A DNA stretch of 64,000 bases from Psychrobacter glacincola (GCF_904846075.1 NZ_CAJGZH010000002.1:806001-870000); one strand, 5' to 3'. Positions 10,112 to 19,618 are shown, counted from the first letter of the stretch. The notes: generated by a model from the letters alone, not told the origin. Made by a program: numbers and translations.

Positions 10112-10876
10112 ATGAGCTCAACTGCCGTTCCTGCCTTGGACAAAACCTTTCAGATTTTAGATTTAATTACTGACAGTGCGCAGCCTTTAACGGCAGCTCA
10201 TATTGCGAAAGAGCTCAATCTACCACGTAGCTCAACCCACAATATTCTGCAAAGTCTTTTGACCAAGCATGTCATCTATAAAGACAGCGATAGCCGCTTT
10301 CATTTAGGCTCTTATTTGATGTATTGGGCGGGTAAGTATGAGCAGCAGCAAGGCGTCATCCAGTTATTTAAAGACCTCATTGTCCAGTATCCGATTCTTC
10401 TTCAACATACAGTTACTTTATCTAAACTTGATTTAGGTGAAGTGGTGTTTTTAGCCTGTCATGAAGCGCCTGCCCCGCTTGGCTTTACCTTTCGCGCTGG
10501 TGTTCGCGTACCAGCGGTATTCTCTGCCACGGGCAAAGCCATGCTCTCAACCTTTTCTATGGACAATATAAAATCTATCTACGCTACCGGTTTCCCCGCA
10601 CCTATTACCCAACACGGTGTTGATAACTTTAGCGATTTGTCCACCGAGTTGACCGCCATTCAAAACAGTCGCATCTCACTCGATGATGGGCAACTTCGCG
10701 AAGGGATGTATTGTTTGGGTACTTATATTCGCAATGCGTCAGGCAATGCCGTTGCGGGTATGGCGGTTAGCTTTTTGCAAGGCGAATATGAGTCCAAGCG
10801 TGCTGAGGTCAGCGCGGTATTGATTGAATTGGCGCAGCAAATTGAGCAGCGTTTGGGTTTTATCGATAATAAATAA
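10112..10876 (+). CDS. IclR-family transcriptional regulator
   Basis: This protein of 254 residues has the two-part IclR layout. The N-terminal winged helix-turn-helix covers about residues 8-70 (ITDSAQPLTAAHIAKELNLP, then SSTHNILQSL). The C-terminal effector-binding domain covers about 80-250 and includes GFTFRAGVRVPAVFSATGKAML. It is transcribed away from gabD, with a palindromic candidate operator between them, so regulation of gabD-gabT by a GABA- or glutarate-related ligand is likely but unproven. It converges on the acetylpolyamine amidohydrolase gene. Confidence 0.9.
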   Translation: MSSTAVPALDKTFQILDLITDSAQPLTAAHIAKELNLPRSSTHNILQSLLTKHVIYKDSDSRFHLGSYLMYWAGKYEQQQGVIQLFKDLIVQYPILLQHTVTLSKLDLGEVVFLACHEAPAPLGFTFRAGVRVPAVFSATGKAMLSTFSMDNIKSIYATGFPAPITQHGVDNFSDLSTELTAIQNSRISLDDGQLREGMYCLGTYIRNASGNAVAGMAVSFLQGEYESKRAEVSAVLIELAQQIEQRLGFIDNK

Positions 10877-10938
10877 AGTTAAAACGCTGCTAGTTTCTTG
10901 CTTACTTCACACTCTTTCAGTTATTTTGGTGATAACTG

Positions 10939-11988
10939 TTAATCTTCTGAAATAAGCCCTGATAAAAATGCTTGCAAATTGTCATTGAGCTTTTGCAAGT
11001 AATAACCGCCCTCGACTAAAACAATCAGTGGTTTATTTAGCGCTTTCATCTTTTGTGCCAACACCTTAAACCCTTCTGTACTGACCGCACATCTGGCTTC
11101 TGGGTCATTTTCATAAACATCAAAGCCTAAGACATGAACAATGACATCAGGGTCAAATAGCGTCATCGCTTCAATAGATTTATCAACATACTCAAAAAAC
11201 CCAGCTTCATCGGTGCCATGTGGCATCGGGAAGTTAATGTTATAGCCTTCACCCTCGCCCACGCCTCTTTCAAACGCATGCCCTGTCACTGCGGGATAGA
11301 AGTTAACGGGGTCACCGTGAACCGAGGTATAAAGAACATCGCTGCGATCATAAAATATCTCTTGGATACCCTGTCCGTGATGCATGTCGGTGTCTATGAT
11401 GGCGATTTTTGCATATTTTTGCCGCAGATGTTCGGCGATGATGGCTGCATTATTTAGATAGCAAAATCCGCCAGCGGCGCTTTTGCGAGCATGATGACCA
11501 GGCGGCCGTGAGAAGCAAAGCTGTATATTATTTTGAGTGCACTTAACGTTTGATGCCTCTTTATTTAATAAAGCTTCAGCAGCATTTAATGCTGTTTGCG
11601 CAGACCAATAGATAGAGGTCCAAGAGTGCTCGCTAATGGGCGCACTGTCATCGGCTTGATACTTTGCCGCTTTTGCCATGATACCGATACCGGGATTGTC
11701 ATACGGTACAAAAATTCCCGTCTGTACCTGCGCGCCTAGATCTTCTTCAACTGCCATCCATTCATCATAGCCATGCTTAAGAAACTCGACATAACCGAAG
11801 TCGTGAACCGCTAATATAGGGCCAATGCCAATATCGGTAGCGGTCGTCACCTCTAACCCTAACGCTGCTGGTGCTTTTAAGAACTCAACCATACGCTCTG
11901 GTATCTCTAACGGCTCATGCATCTTTCCATAAGAGAAATAAGTTAGTGGTCTGTGCAGGCTTAGGTTTTCATGGCTGTATATCTTCAT
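10939..11988 (-). CDS. Acetylpolyamine amidohydrolase / histone deacetylase family protein
   Basis: This zinc-dependent deacetylase of the arginase/HDAC superfamily has 349 residues, close to bacterial acetylpolyamine amidohydrolases. The active site is intact: the His165-His166 pair in PPGHH, zinc ligands Asp201 and His203 in IIDTDMHHGQG, and Asp290 in LGFDVYENDP. I take the ATG at 11988 (AAAGGA 9 bases upstream) rather than the upstream in-frame ATG at 12021. The likely reaction frees putrescine or cadaverine from the acetylated form. That would feed the amine catabolic genes on both sides. Confidence 0.87.
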   Translation of the reverse strand: MKIYSHENLSLHRPLTYFSYGKMHEPLEIPERMVEFLKAPAALGLEVTTATDIGIGPILAVHDFGYVEFLKHGYDEWMAVEEDLGAQVQTGIFVPYDNPGIGIMAKAAKYQADDSAPISEHSWTSIYWSAQTALNAAEALLNKEASNVKCTQNNIQLCFSRPPGHHARKSAAGGFCYLNNAAIIAEHLRQKYAKIAIIDTDMHHGQGIQEIFYDRSDVLYTSVHGDPVNFYPAVTGHAFERGVGEGEGYNINFPMPHGTDEAGFFEYVDKSIEAMTLFDPDVIVHVLGFDVYENDPEARCAVSTEGFKVLAQKMKALNKPLIVLVEGGYYLQKLNDNLQAFLSGLISED

Positions 11989-12043
11989 GCTTAACATTCC
12001 TTTGTTTAACATTTTTTCCAATGGCGCTTTTCTTGATGCCTAA

Positions 12044-13252
12044 CTAAACAATCCCATCGGCTTTAAGCTTGGCTATCATGTCACTGTCATAGCCTAAAGC
12101 AGTAAGCGTGCTGTCAGTATGCTCGCTCAACTTCGGTGGCGGTGACCGATAAGTGACGGGTGAGGCGGATAATTTAATCGGATTGCCAAGTGCTCGAACA
12201 GGGCTGCCTTGTTTGGCAAAATCAATTACCATCTCACGTGCCAGCGCTTGTGGCATTGCCAAGGCTTCAGCGACATTATGAATCGCCCCACAAGGAATAC
12301 CCGCTTTATCCAACACCTCTAACCAATAAGTACGTGATTGCTCGGAAAATTTCTTACTCAATTCACCACACAGCAGCTCACGCTGAGCCACACGAGCTGG
12401 ATTGGTCGTAAAACGCTCATCCATATGCCAATCAACTGCAAGCACATCACAAAGTTTGGCAAACTGACTATCATTCCCACACGCTAAGATAAAGTGCGCC
12501 TTCCCCTGACCAGCAAACACTTGATAAGGCACAATGTTTGGATGCTGATTGCCCAATCTGGGCGGGATTTTACCTGATGCCAAATGGTTCATACCCACAT
12601 TGGCTAGCATTGCCAGCGCACTGTCTAATAGCGCTACGTCTACCTGTTGCCCTAACCCAGTAGACTCACGAGCAATCAAAGCCGCTTGAATACCAATCGT
12701 CAGCTGCAACCCGGCAAACAAATCGACCACTGCGACGCCAACTTTATGCGGTTCACCATCACTCGGACCCGTGATACTCATCAGTCCTGACAACCCTTGA
12801 ATAATATAATCGTAACCGGGGCGCGCGGCATCTGGCCCTGTCTGACCAAACCCTGTCAATGACGCATAAATCAGACGTGGATTATCGTGTTTTAGACTGT
12901 CATAATCTAAGCCGTATTTTTTTAAACCGCCTACTTTGAAATTTTCTACCAAGATATCACTATCAATGGCCAGTTTCTTAATGATGGCCTGCCCTGCATC
13001 AGTGGTGATATCGACCGTGAGTGACTTTTTGTTGCGATTAATCGTGGCGTAATAAGCGGAGGTGTTGTCACTAAATATGGGCGGCGCCCAATGACGCGTT
13101 TCATCACCAATATGTGGACGCTCAACCTTGATAACTTCTGCGCCCAGATCAGCGAGTATTTGAGTACAAGAAGGACCTGCTAATACTCTCGACAAATCAA
13201 GTACTTTGATACCATGTAACGCGCCCTCTGGTATATTAGCCATATCCGTCAT
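12044..13252 (-). CDS. CaiB/BaiF-type CoA-transferase, probably glutarate-activating
   Basis: This family III CoA-transferase has 402 residues, the normal length. The N-terminal GIKVLDLSRVLAGPSCTQIL and DLGAEVIKVERP are family signatures. The expected nucleophile Asp177 lies in GVAVVDLFAG. It sits directly downstream of gcdH on the same strand. CaiB/BaiF proteins beside glutaryl-CoA dehydrogenase commonly transfer CoA to glutarate, so succinyl-CoA:glutarate CoA-transferase is the best guess; the acceptor is inferred from context only. Confidence 0.82.
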   Translation of the reverse strand: MTDMANIPEGALHGIKVLDLSRVLAGPSCTQILADLGAEVIKVERPHIGDETRHWAPPIFSDNTSAYYATINRNKKSLTVDITTDAGQAIIKKLAIDSDILVENFKVGGLKKYGLDYDSLKHDNPRLIYASLTGFGQTGPDAARPGYDYIIQGLSGLMSITGPSDGEPHKVGVAVVDLFAGLQLTIGIQAALIARESTGLGQQVDVALLDSALAMLANVGMNHLASGKIPPRLGNQHPNIVPYQVFAGQGKAHFILACGNDSQFAKLCDVLAVDWHMDERFTTNPARVAQRELLCGELSKKFSEQSRTYWLEVLDKAGIPCGAIHNVAEALAMPQALAREMVIDFAKQGSPVRALGNPIKLSASPVTYRSPPPKLSEHTDSTLTALGYDSDMIAKLKADGIV

Positions 13253-13521
13253 AATATTCCCTTATTGTGTGGCATATTCTTTAATAAAAAATTGCTATAC
13301 ATCATTTATCTTTTAATGCATGTAATAATACCTTTACTGCTTTAAATAATAGACAATGATAAATAAATGATGAATAACAACAATTCATAAAAACGATGTA
13401 TGAAAATCAGAAACGCACGCTACTGTCTATAACAGCTTATTAAAAAGCCAAATAGTAACGTACGTTTATGGTGTAGAAACTAGCTAGCATTCATTAGCTA
13501 ATACTTATTAATTAACAACAA

Positions 13522-14706
13522 TTAGTAAAACGCTTGAATGCCTGTCTGCGCACGACCTAAGATGAGCGCATGAATATCGTGCGTACCTTCATAGGTATTA
13601 ACCGCTTCTAAGTTCATCACATGACGAATAATGTGGAACTCATCCGAAATACCGTTACCGCCATGCATATCACGAGCAATACGTGCGATATCGAGCGCCT
13701 TACCACAATTATTACGCTTAATGAGTGAAATCATCTCAGGCGCAGCATTGTCTTCATCCATCAGACGACCAACACGTAGCGCCGCTTGTAGACCTAAGGT
13801 AATCTCAGTCTGCATATTGGCAAGCTTCAATTGTACGAGCTGCGTTGCGGCGAGCGGACGACCAAATTGCTTACGATCTAGCGTGTACTGACGGGCAGCT
13901 TTCCAGCAGAATTCAGCCGCGCCCATCGCGCCCCATGCGATACCATAACGGGCTTTATTTAAGCAACCAAACGGTCCTTTTAGACCACGGATGTCTGGGA
14001 AAGCATTGGCCTCAGGGACAAATACCTTGTCCATAACGATTTCACCGGTGACTGAGGCACGCAGTGAAAACTTGCCTTCAATTTTCGGCGCTGACAAGCC
14101 TTTCATGCCTTTGTCTAAAATAAATCCGCGAATTTCACCAGCATCATCTTTTGCCCAAACGACAAACACATCAGCGATAGGGCTATTGGTAATCCACATT
14201 TTATTACCCGTCAGCTCATAACCGCCGTCAACCGCGCGCGCACGCGTCGACATTGATGAGGGGTCAGAACCTGAATCCGGCTCGGTCAGACCAAAGCAGC
14301 CGACATATTCACCAGTAGCAAGCTTAGGCAAATAACGCTCTCTTTGCTCTTCGGTACCGTACGCCCAAATAGGATGCATCACTAAGCTTGACTGCACACT
14401 CATCGCTGAACGATAACCCGAGTCAACTGCTTCCACTTCCTTGGCAATCAGACCGTAAGCAACACTAGATAAACCGGCACAGCCATAACCTTCAATCGTG
14501 ACACCAAGCAGACCCATTTCACCCATTTGACGCATGATATTACGGTCAAAATTCTCGTTACGATTGGCTTCAACAATGCCAGGCATCAGCTCGTTTTGAA
14601 AAAACTGGCGGGCGCTGTCCGTGACCATGCGCTCTTCATCAGTCAACTGGTCGCGTAATAAAAACGGATCTTCCCAATCGAAACTTGGACGCGTAGATGT
14701 TGCCAT
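13522..14706 (-). CDS. gcdH: Glutaryl-CoA dehydrogenase
   Basis: This FAD-dependent acyl-CoA dehydrogenase of 394 residues performs oxidative decarboxylation of glutaryl-CoA to crotonyl-CoA. The catalytic base Glu373 is in [12 protein letters not shown], the form typical of GcdH. Other signatures are [17 protein letters not shown] and the C-terminal [10 protein letters not shown]. The ATG at 14706 is preceded by AAGGAG; an upstream in-frame ATG at 14730 lies before that site and is rejected. It is divergent from an IclR regulator, with a GAAAC-N3-GTTTC palindrome between. It is the key step of the lysine/cadaverine-glutarate route. Confidence 0.93.
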   Translation of the reverse strand: MATSTRPSFDWEDPFLLRDQLTDEERMVTDSARQFFQNELMPGIVEANRNENFDRNIMRQMGEMGLLGVTIEGYGCAGLSSVAYGLIAKEVEAVDSGYRSAMSVQSSLVMHPIWAYGTEEQRERYLPKLATGEYVGCFGLTEPDSGSDPSSMSTRARAVDGGYELTGNKMWITNSPIADVFVVWAKDDAGEIRGFILDKGMKGLSAPKIEGKFSLRASVTGEIVMDKVFVPEANAFPDIRGLKGPFGCLNKARYGIAWGAMGAAEFCWKAARQYTLDRKQFGRPLAATQLVQLKLANMQTEITLGLQAALRVGRLMDEDNAAPEMISLIKRNNCGKALDIARIARDMHGGNGISDEFHIIRHVMNLEAVNTYEGTHDIHALILGRAQTGIQAFY

Positions 14707-14799
14707 GTGGATCTCCTTGATATCAGTCATCCTGACCGACGATTAGTAATTAATGAATAAATTAACTTAATAGTTTATTGACTTACTAATTCCGCTGTG

Positions 14800-14843
14800 C
14801 GAAACTTAGTTTCATAATTTAAATTCATTAAAACAAAGTTTCG
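14800..14843. promoter_or_regulatory. Candidate operator between gcdH and its IclR regulator
   Basis: Three related half-sites are visible. GAAACTTAGTTTC (14801-14813) is a perfect palindrome with a 3-base centre, and AAGTTTCG (14836-14843) is the inverse of CGAAACTT (14800-14807). Repeated half-sites in a divergent promoter resemble operators of PcaU/PobR-like IclR regulators. That the neighbouring regulator binds here is inference. Confidence 0.4.
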
Positions 14844-14881
14844 GGTCGCTGTAAACCTTTATCCAAAAAAATGAGCATAAA

Positions 14882-15709
14882 ATGACAAAAAACATATCAA
14901 CAGCTACTCCGCTACTCGATCGAATGACGACCATTCTTGAACAAAGTAAGGACGATAATAATCGTCAGTTCGTTACGGCACTGGGTCGCGGTCTGTCTTT
15001 ACTCGCAGCATTTGAACATGATGATCGACTCACCCATCAGCAATTGTGTCAGATGACAGATCTGCCAAAGGCAACTATTACTCGCCTTATCCATACCTTG
15101 ATGACACTTGGATTTTTACGTGTAACTGAGCACGGACAGTATCAACTAGGCAGTAGTGCTGTACGTCTAAGTGCTACCGCATGGAGTCGCCACGATATGA
15201 TCTCAGCGGCTGAGCCATTACTGCGGCAGTTCGCTAGTGAGAATGAAGTATCAGTAAACTTGGCAACCGAAGTCGAAGGAGAAATGCGCTATCACGCTTG
15301 TTGTCGTAGCCCTGCTCGCTTATCAGTCAATTTGCAAGTTGGCTCAGCAGTGCCCGTCGCCCGTACTGCTATTGGGCGCGCTTTTTATGCGGCTAGCTCG
15401 CCAGCGAGACAGGCTGTCATCATGAGTAATCTACAAGAACAGTTATCTACCGAGGATTATAACCATGCGCAAACCGCCCTAGCCAGCGCTGCAGCGCACT
15501 ATGCAGCACATGGCTATACGGTATCAGATGGGGAGTTTTCTACTGATATATTGGCAGTAGCGGTTGGGGTTTTTGATGTTGCGACTGGACAATATGCCTA
15601 TTCGCTAAATGCCAGTGTACCAAGTGCCAACTGGGAATCAGAAGAATATGCAGCGATGATTGTGCCAAAATTGCAAGCGTTGGCGGAGCGGATTGGTAGT
15701 GGGGTTTAG
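14882..15709 (+). CDS. IclR-family transcriptional regulator
   Basis: This protein of 275 residues has a winged helix-turn-helix at about residues 28-90 (FVTALGRGLSLLAAF, then LPKATITRLIHTL). An IclR effector domain follows (SVNLQVGSAVPVARTAIGRA), most like the PcaR/PobR branch. It is divergent from gcdH, with palindromic half-sites between the two genes, so control of glutarate catabolism by a dicarboxylate or CoA ester is likely. It converges on the HINT gene cluster. Confidence 0.9.
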   Translation: MTKNISTATPLLDRMTTILEQSKDDNNRQFVTALGRGLSLLAAFEHDDRLTHQQLCQMTDLPKATITRLIHTLMTLGFLRVTEHGQYQLGSSAVRLSATAWSRHDMISAAEPLLRQFASENEVSVNLATEVEGEMRYHACCRSPARLSVNLQVGSAVPVARTAIGRAFYAASSPARQAVIMSNLQEQLSTEDYNHAQTALASAAAHYAAHGYTVSDGEFSTDILAVAVGVFDVATGQYAYSLNASVPSANWESEEYAAMIVPKLQALAERIGSGV

Positions 15710-15770
15710 AATAGTAATATGACTAAGATATAAGCCTTTTAGCCAGTCATAATTTTTCTATTGATATAAA

Positions 15771-15802
15771 CTAAAGAGCTGGTTAATTGGCTGGCTCTTT
15801 AG
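15771..15802. terminator. Hairpin at the 3' end of the first HINT gene
   Basis: CTAAAGAGC (15771-15779) and GCTCTTTAG (15794-15802) are perfect 9 bp arms. The stem overlaps the last codons of the HINT gene and is followed on the minus strand by TTTATATC, a weak T tract. It may terminate the HINT transcript. Confidence 0.4.
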
Positions 15803-16781
15803 CGTCCAGTACCCACACCGCATCATGCCCGACAAAATACGTATGATGATCTACCACTTCTATATTGTAGACATGGTCCTCATAAGGATTGGGGCAGACA
15901 TCGTTATAGCGTCGCATCTGCTCATGGATACTTTCTTCTGTTAATCCCATTGAATCGCCATACTTTTTGATACTGGCTAAAGCTTTTTTGAATAAACCTT
16001 CATCACCAATTCTATTTTCTTTGATTATTTTTCCCTCAAAGATTAGAGGTGAGTGCATCTCTCTTACAAACCTTTCTGCACTATGTGTCTTAGGCGCTAT
16101 GTCTTGACGTAATCTTACATTCAATGTTTTATAAAGATCAGGGTCTATAATAAAGGGTGCCTTTTCATTGATGAGCAACTTGGCATCAGAAGTTTGCAGA
16201 TTGACAGTTTTGATTTCTTCTTTGAACGCTTCTTCTGTATTGGCTAAACTGACAAACTGGTAGCCATCATCCGTAAATTTCACAAACTGAACCAGACCAT
16301 CTGTCTCCCATAAGTCATGTTCCTCAATACTTTGAGTATACGCTGTACCTTCAGGGAAGTTAGGTAAGGTGCGTACAGGGATAAACGAGTAATCATCAAG
16401 TGCAATCGTATCACCATGAGCAGACGTTAGATATCCAGCTGGTAAACGCTCCGCCGATAACCACTCACCCTCTAAATCTTCAGGCTGCCGAGTTACCCAA
16501 AATGGGTGGTTGCTGGTACATAAGATATAGTTTCTACCCTTCTCACCTTGCTTGGCTACCGTTTCGTTAAAGTATTCAACTTTAAAGATTCTTTCCTTTT
16601 TCGGGGATGTAAACGTACTTATGACAGGCTTATACTCTATATCACCGCTACCATCTTCAGGCTTGAAGAGTACAGGCTTTGATAAAATTAAGTCGCCCAC
16701 TTTGATATCTTGGATTGGCACTAGACCCTTATCCGTATGTACCAATGTACCTGCGACAAATCCTGGAACGTTTTTATTCAT
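15783..16781 (-). CDS. Stand-alone HINT (Hedgehog/intein-type) domain protein, copy 1
   Basis: This protein of 332 residues is the only intact member of a three-gene tandem array. The N-terminus has the block-A pattern GFVAGTLVHTDKGLVPIQ followed by IKVGDLILSK. The block-B pattern CTSNHPFWVT comes next, and the C-terminus ends VYNIEVVDHHTYFVGHDAVW, all as in polymorphic-toxin HINT domains. The nucleophile that normally opens block A (Cys) is Gly here, and the terminal Asn is replaced (VWVLD), so self-cleavage looks lost. About 200 residues between blocks B and G have no match I recognise. There is no signal peptide and no fused toxin domain. Function unknown. Confidence 0.75.
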   Translation of the reverse strand: MNKNVPGFVAGTLVHTDKGLVPIQDIKVGDLILSKPVLFKPEDGSGDIEYKPVISTFTSPKKERIFKVEYFNETVAKQGEKGRNYILCTSNHPFWVTRQPEDLEGEWLSAERLPAGYLTSAHGDTIALDDYSFIPVRTLPNFPEGTAYTQSIEEHDLWETDGLVQFVKFTDDGYQFVSLANTEEAFKEEIKTVNLQTSDAKLLINEKAPFIIDPDLYKTLNVRLRQDIAPKTHSAERFVREMHSPLIFEGKIIKENRIGDEGLFKKALASIKKYGDSMGLTEESIHEQMRRYNDVCPNPYEDHVYNIEVVDHHTYFVGHDAVWVLDAKEPAN

Positions 16782-16799
16782 ATTATCAACTCACTGAGA

Positions 16800-17604
16800 T
16801 TATTTATTATAAAATTCACCGTCATACACCCAAATGCCTTTTTTTCCTACAAAATAAGTATGAGTATCGGCGACTTCAATGTTATAGACATAATCAGTGA
16901 AGGCATTGGCTGGAGTCATTCTCCCAATCTGGCACTCTGTAGGCTGCAACTAACTTACTATAGTACTCTATCTCGACACGATTCTCAGGATTGTCTTTGT
17001 CTAAAAACTTATGAAACTTCGCATAAGGTTCAGAACCATCCTCCGAATGTAAGTCCCTACCTAAAAGACTATTGTCATCATTAGTAAACACCTCTACAGC
17101 TTCACCATTCCTAAAGTCAATCACCCCTATATCAATTTCACCTGGATCTGCATGCTTATCTTGACAGCTGTGCATATACAACCCAACCTTTGGATCGCTA
17201 GTTGCTATGACATACTTTCCTCCAATTTGATAAGGATCATACACCTCTTCGTGATATCTACCAGATATGTCAAGTATTTCACCTTGATGGCCTCTTTCTG
17301 GAAAAATATAATTAACAATATCGTTAGATGTAATGAACTTTGCAGCTACCCATCTTGGTTTTTCCTCATCACTGACATGCGTCCAGAATGGATGATTATC
17401 AGTACAGTAAATACCCTCAACAGGCGTTATAATCTTTTGTTTAGTAGCAGACTTGATGGTTCTTATCACAGGCTTATAGACCAGTTCTCCTTCACCACTT
17501 TCATCCTTAGACAGTACTTTATCACCGATTTTTAACTCCTGAATAGGTACTAATCCTTTATCTGTATGAACGAGCGTTCCTGCAACAAATCCTTTGTTAT
17601 TCAT
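16800..17604 (-). pseudogene. HINT domain gene, copy 2, frameshifted near the 3' end
   Basis: The first frame runs 17604 to 16894 (236 residues). It has block A (KGFVAGTLVHTDKGLVPIQ), block B (CTDNHPFWTH) and ends with an unrelated tail, SSQCLH. The missing HINT C-terminus is present one frame over at 16800-16926: DYVYNIEVADTHTYFVG, then IWVYDGEF. A single indel between about 16905 and 16945 would restore a protein of about 270 residues. AAAGGA precedes the ATG. Either a real mutation or a sequencing error. As in copy 1, block A begins with Gly rather than Cys. Confidence 0.7.
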
Positions 17605-17639
17605 TAGCTTTCCTTTTACTGTTTTTATTATTGATGCAA

Positions 17640-18339
17640 TTAGTTATTTGAACTGGCATCATGTACCCATAGTCCTGCTTGATCAATAAAACAAGTATGA
17701 TTGTCTGCCACCTCAAAGTTGTAGACGGTTGTCGTATAAGGAATAGGCTTATCTTGATGGTCTTTTAAATAATTTAGTGTTCGTAGCCCACCTTCTTTGT
17801 TTAAAACCCCTTTATTCAAGTAACCATTTTGCTGGTAAAAACTAAGATCTTTAACATAGCCTATACCTTTATATTCTGCCTTACTATAGTCGAGCATGTG
17901 CGCTTCGGCATCTTGTACGTAATCATCGTAGTAGTCTTCATGATAATGCTTTTGATACCAAAAATAGTTTGGATTACTCTCCAAATCTTCATGAGCGATT
18001 TGATAGGTAGGTTGCACACGCTCAACGGTATACATTACGCCATCGGCATTCACAGCAATCTCATACTGTTGTAGTTCGTCCACACGTTTAAAGTGAGGCT
18101 GATCATAGAACTCAATGTCCGCCTGTGGATTTTCCATAGCACCAACTACCCAAACAGGGTGATTGGGCGTCGCTAGAAAACTACTAAAGCGGCTAGCTGC
18201 TTGAATTTTTTCATCGACAAGCAGATAATTTTGAATATCAAAGTTTTCATCACCTGGTTTTAATCTATAAGGCGAAGTATTATTTTTCTCTAAACGTACG
18301 ATCCACATCTCTTTGTCTTCATGCACAAAGGTCTTGACC
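17640..18339 (-). pseudogene. HINT domain gene, copy 3, 3' part cut off by an IS element
   Basis: About 230 residues continue the HINT protein whose first 50 residues lie at 19619-19770 on the other side of the IS3-family element. The junction residues GVKTFVHEDKEMW join to EYKPVVKT of the 5' part through a shared VKT. Block B is TPNHPVWVV, and the C-terminus is VYNFEVADNHTCF then LWVHDASSNN. Only a TTG inside the IS could start translation, so it is probably not expressed as a functional protein. Confidence 0.75.
18331..18339. repeat. Direct repeat flanking the IS3-family element, left copy
   Basis: GTCTTGACC at 18331-18339 is repeated exactly at 19610-19618 on the other side of the IS. In the uninterrupted gene this sequence should occur once. 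It is therefore duplicated, either as target-site sequence (unusually long for IS3 elements) or by secondary rearrangement. Confidence 0.55.
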
Positions 18340-18380
18340 CCTGCCGTCAAATCCGTACAGTTAAACTTGGGAGATTTTAA

Positions 18381-19197
18381 TTACGCAGCCTGACAATAAA
18401 AGTCAAACCACACCTGTCTTGGCGTTTTATAGCCCAAGCCCTTTTGAATCCTAGTCTGATTATAATACAACTCAATATAGCCAATGATATCGCTGATCGC
18501 TACAAACCTTGTTTTATAGTCTTGGTGATACACCAGCTCATTCTTTAATGTGCCCCAGAAGCTTTCTATCGGAGCGTTGTCAAAGCAATTACCTTTACCA
18601 CTCATTGAGCCTTTAAAGATGCTGATTGATGATTTTGTGATAGGCATGACTGCAATACTGGCTGCCTCTGTCAGAGTGCACAATCAATCCTTGGCTTGGA
18701 CGTTTATTTTTGATTGCCATATTGAGTGCACGGCATACTAGATCAGCGGTCATACGTTTGTTAATGGCATAGCCGACCAGCTCTTTGGTGTATAAGTCTT
18801 TAACGCCTGCCAAGTACAGCCAGCCCTCATTTGTCCAGATATAGGTGATGTCACTGACCCACGCTTGGTTAGGGCGACTGGCATGAAACTTCTGATCCAG
18901 TACGTTTGGATAGACCAGCTTATTGTGATTAGAGTCTGTCGTAATTTTAAAGCGCTTGTGGCGACGGCATTTGATGCCATGTTCCTCTTTAATGCTTCTA
19001 ACCATGTATAGGCTAATGTCATGGCCTTGCTCGGTGAGCGTTGCATGCAAACGCTCATAACCATAACGTTCTTTACTTTCACTGTGAGCGGCTTTAACTA
19101 GTAGCTCACAATGGTTGCGGTGTATCTGCTGCTCGCTGATATCGCGACTACTCCAGTCGTAATAACTTGATGGTTTGACGCTTAACACATAGCACAT
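18381..19197 (-). pseudogene. IS3-family transposase OrfB, frameshifted
   Basis: The DDE integrase core is present but split over two frames. The first frame (19197 to 18613) holds WVSDITYIWTNEGW with the first Asp and VHSDRGSQYCSHAYH with the second, then stops after INQHL. The second frame (to 18381) resumes with FKGSMSGKGNCFDNAPIESF, holding the catalytic Glu, and ends QVWFDFYCQAA. The indel lies near 18611-18625. Without recoding this copy cannot make an active transposase. Confidence 0.82.
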
Positions 19198-19247
19198 AGT
19201 GGTGATGCTAAATATCTGCTGATTGTCTTTAATAAAGGCGTACCTGA

Positions 19248-19544
19248 CTAGCTGTGCTTGGCGAAGTACGCCGTCGCCTTTTTTAATATCTCTCGCTCCT
19301 CTTCGGCAACTTTAAGCTGTCGTTTGAGGCGCTTGTTATCTTCTAGAACAGCTATAAGCTGTGGATCATACTGCTCAGTGCCTACAAGCTTGCCTTGATT
19401 AGCTTTGTTGTTCCAATTCGATAAGGTTTGCATGGCGATGCCAAGCTGCTTTGCAGTTGCTGAAATATTGCCGTTGTTGTCTGTGATCTTTTTAACAGCT
19501 TCGGCTTTAAATTCGTTACTGTAGGTTCTTATTTTCTTGGTCAT
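19248..19544 (-). CDS. IS3-family transposase OrfA
   Basis: This small protein of 98 residues has a helix-turn-helix (KQLGIAMQTLSNW) and a C-terminal leucine-zipper-like coiled coil (LEDNKRLKRQLKVAEEER), the usual IS3 OrfA layout. Near its 3' end the minus strand has A6G (the T run at 19279-19284). This is a typical slippery site for -1 frameshifting into OrfB. Confidence 0.85.
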   Translation of the reverse strand: MTKKIRTYSNEFKAEAVKKITDNNGNISATAKQLGIAMQTLSNWNNKANQGKLVGTEQYDPQLIAVLEDNKRLKRQLKVAEEEREILKKATAYFAKHS

Positions 19545-19609
19545 GGTAAACTCCGATTAATACGCTTAGTTTACCAAGTTTATCTCTACGGTTTCTTCAG
19601 CATAGCTCA

Positions 19610-19618
19610 GTCTTGACC
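19610..19618. repeat. Direct repeat flanking the IS3-family element, right copy
   Basis: This is an exact copy of GTCTTGACC at 18331-18339. On the minus strand it encodes the VKT residues shared by both halves of HINT copy 3. Confidence 0.55.

Larger units (their letters stand above)
18342..19602 (-). mobile_element. IS3-family insertion sequence, about 1.26 kb
   Basis: The element carries orfA and orfB with IS3-type overlap. Its ends match as imperfect inverted repeats of 29 bases beginning TGC and sharing CCGTA and TAAACTTGG, with about 22 of 29 positions identical. The ends follow the TG...CA rule. It lies inside the third HINT gene, in the same orientation. The exact borders are uncertain by several bases because the 9 bp flanking repeat lies slightly outside these ends. 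Confidence 0.85.

Noticed and set aside
16737..17535. Open frames on the plus strand across the HINT genes
   Set aside because: They oppose clear HINT motifs, lack ribosome binding sites and have unlikely residue composition.
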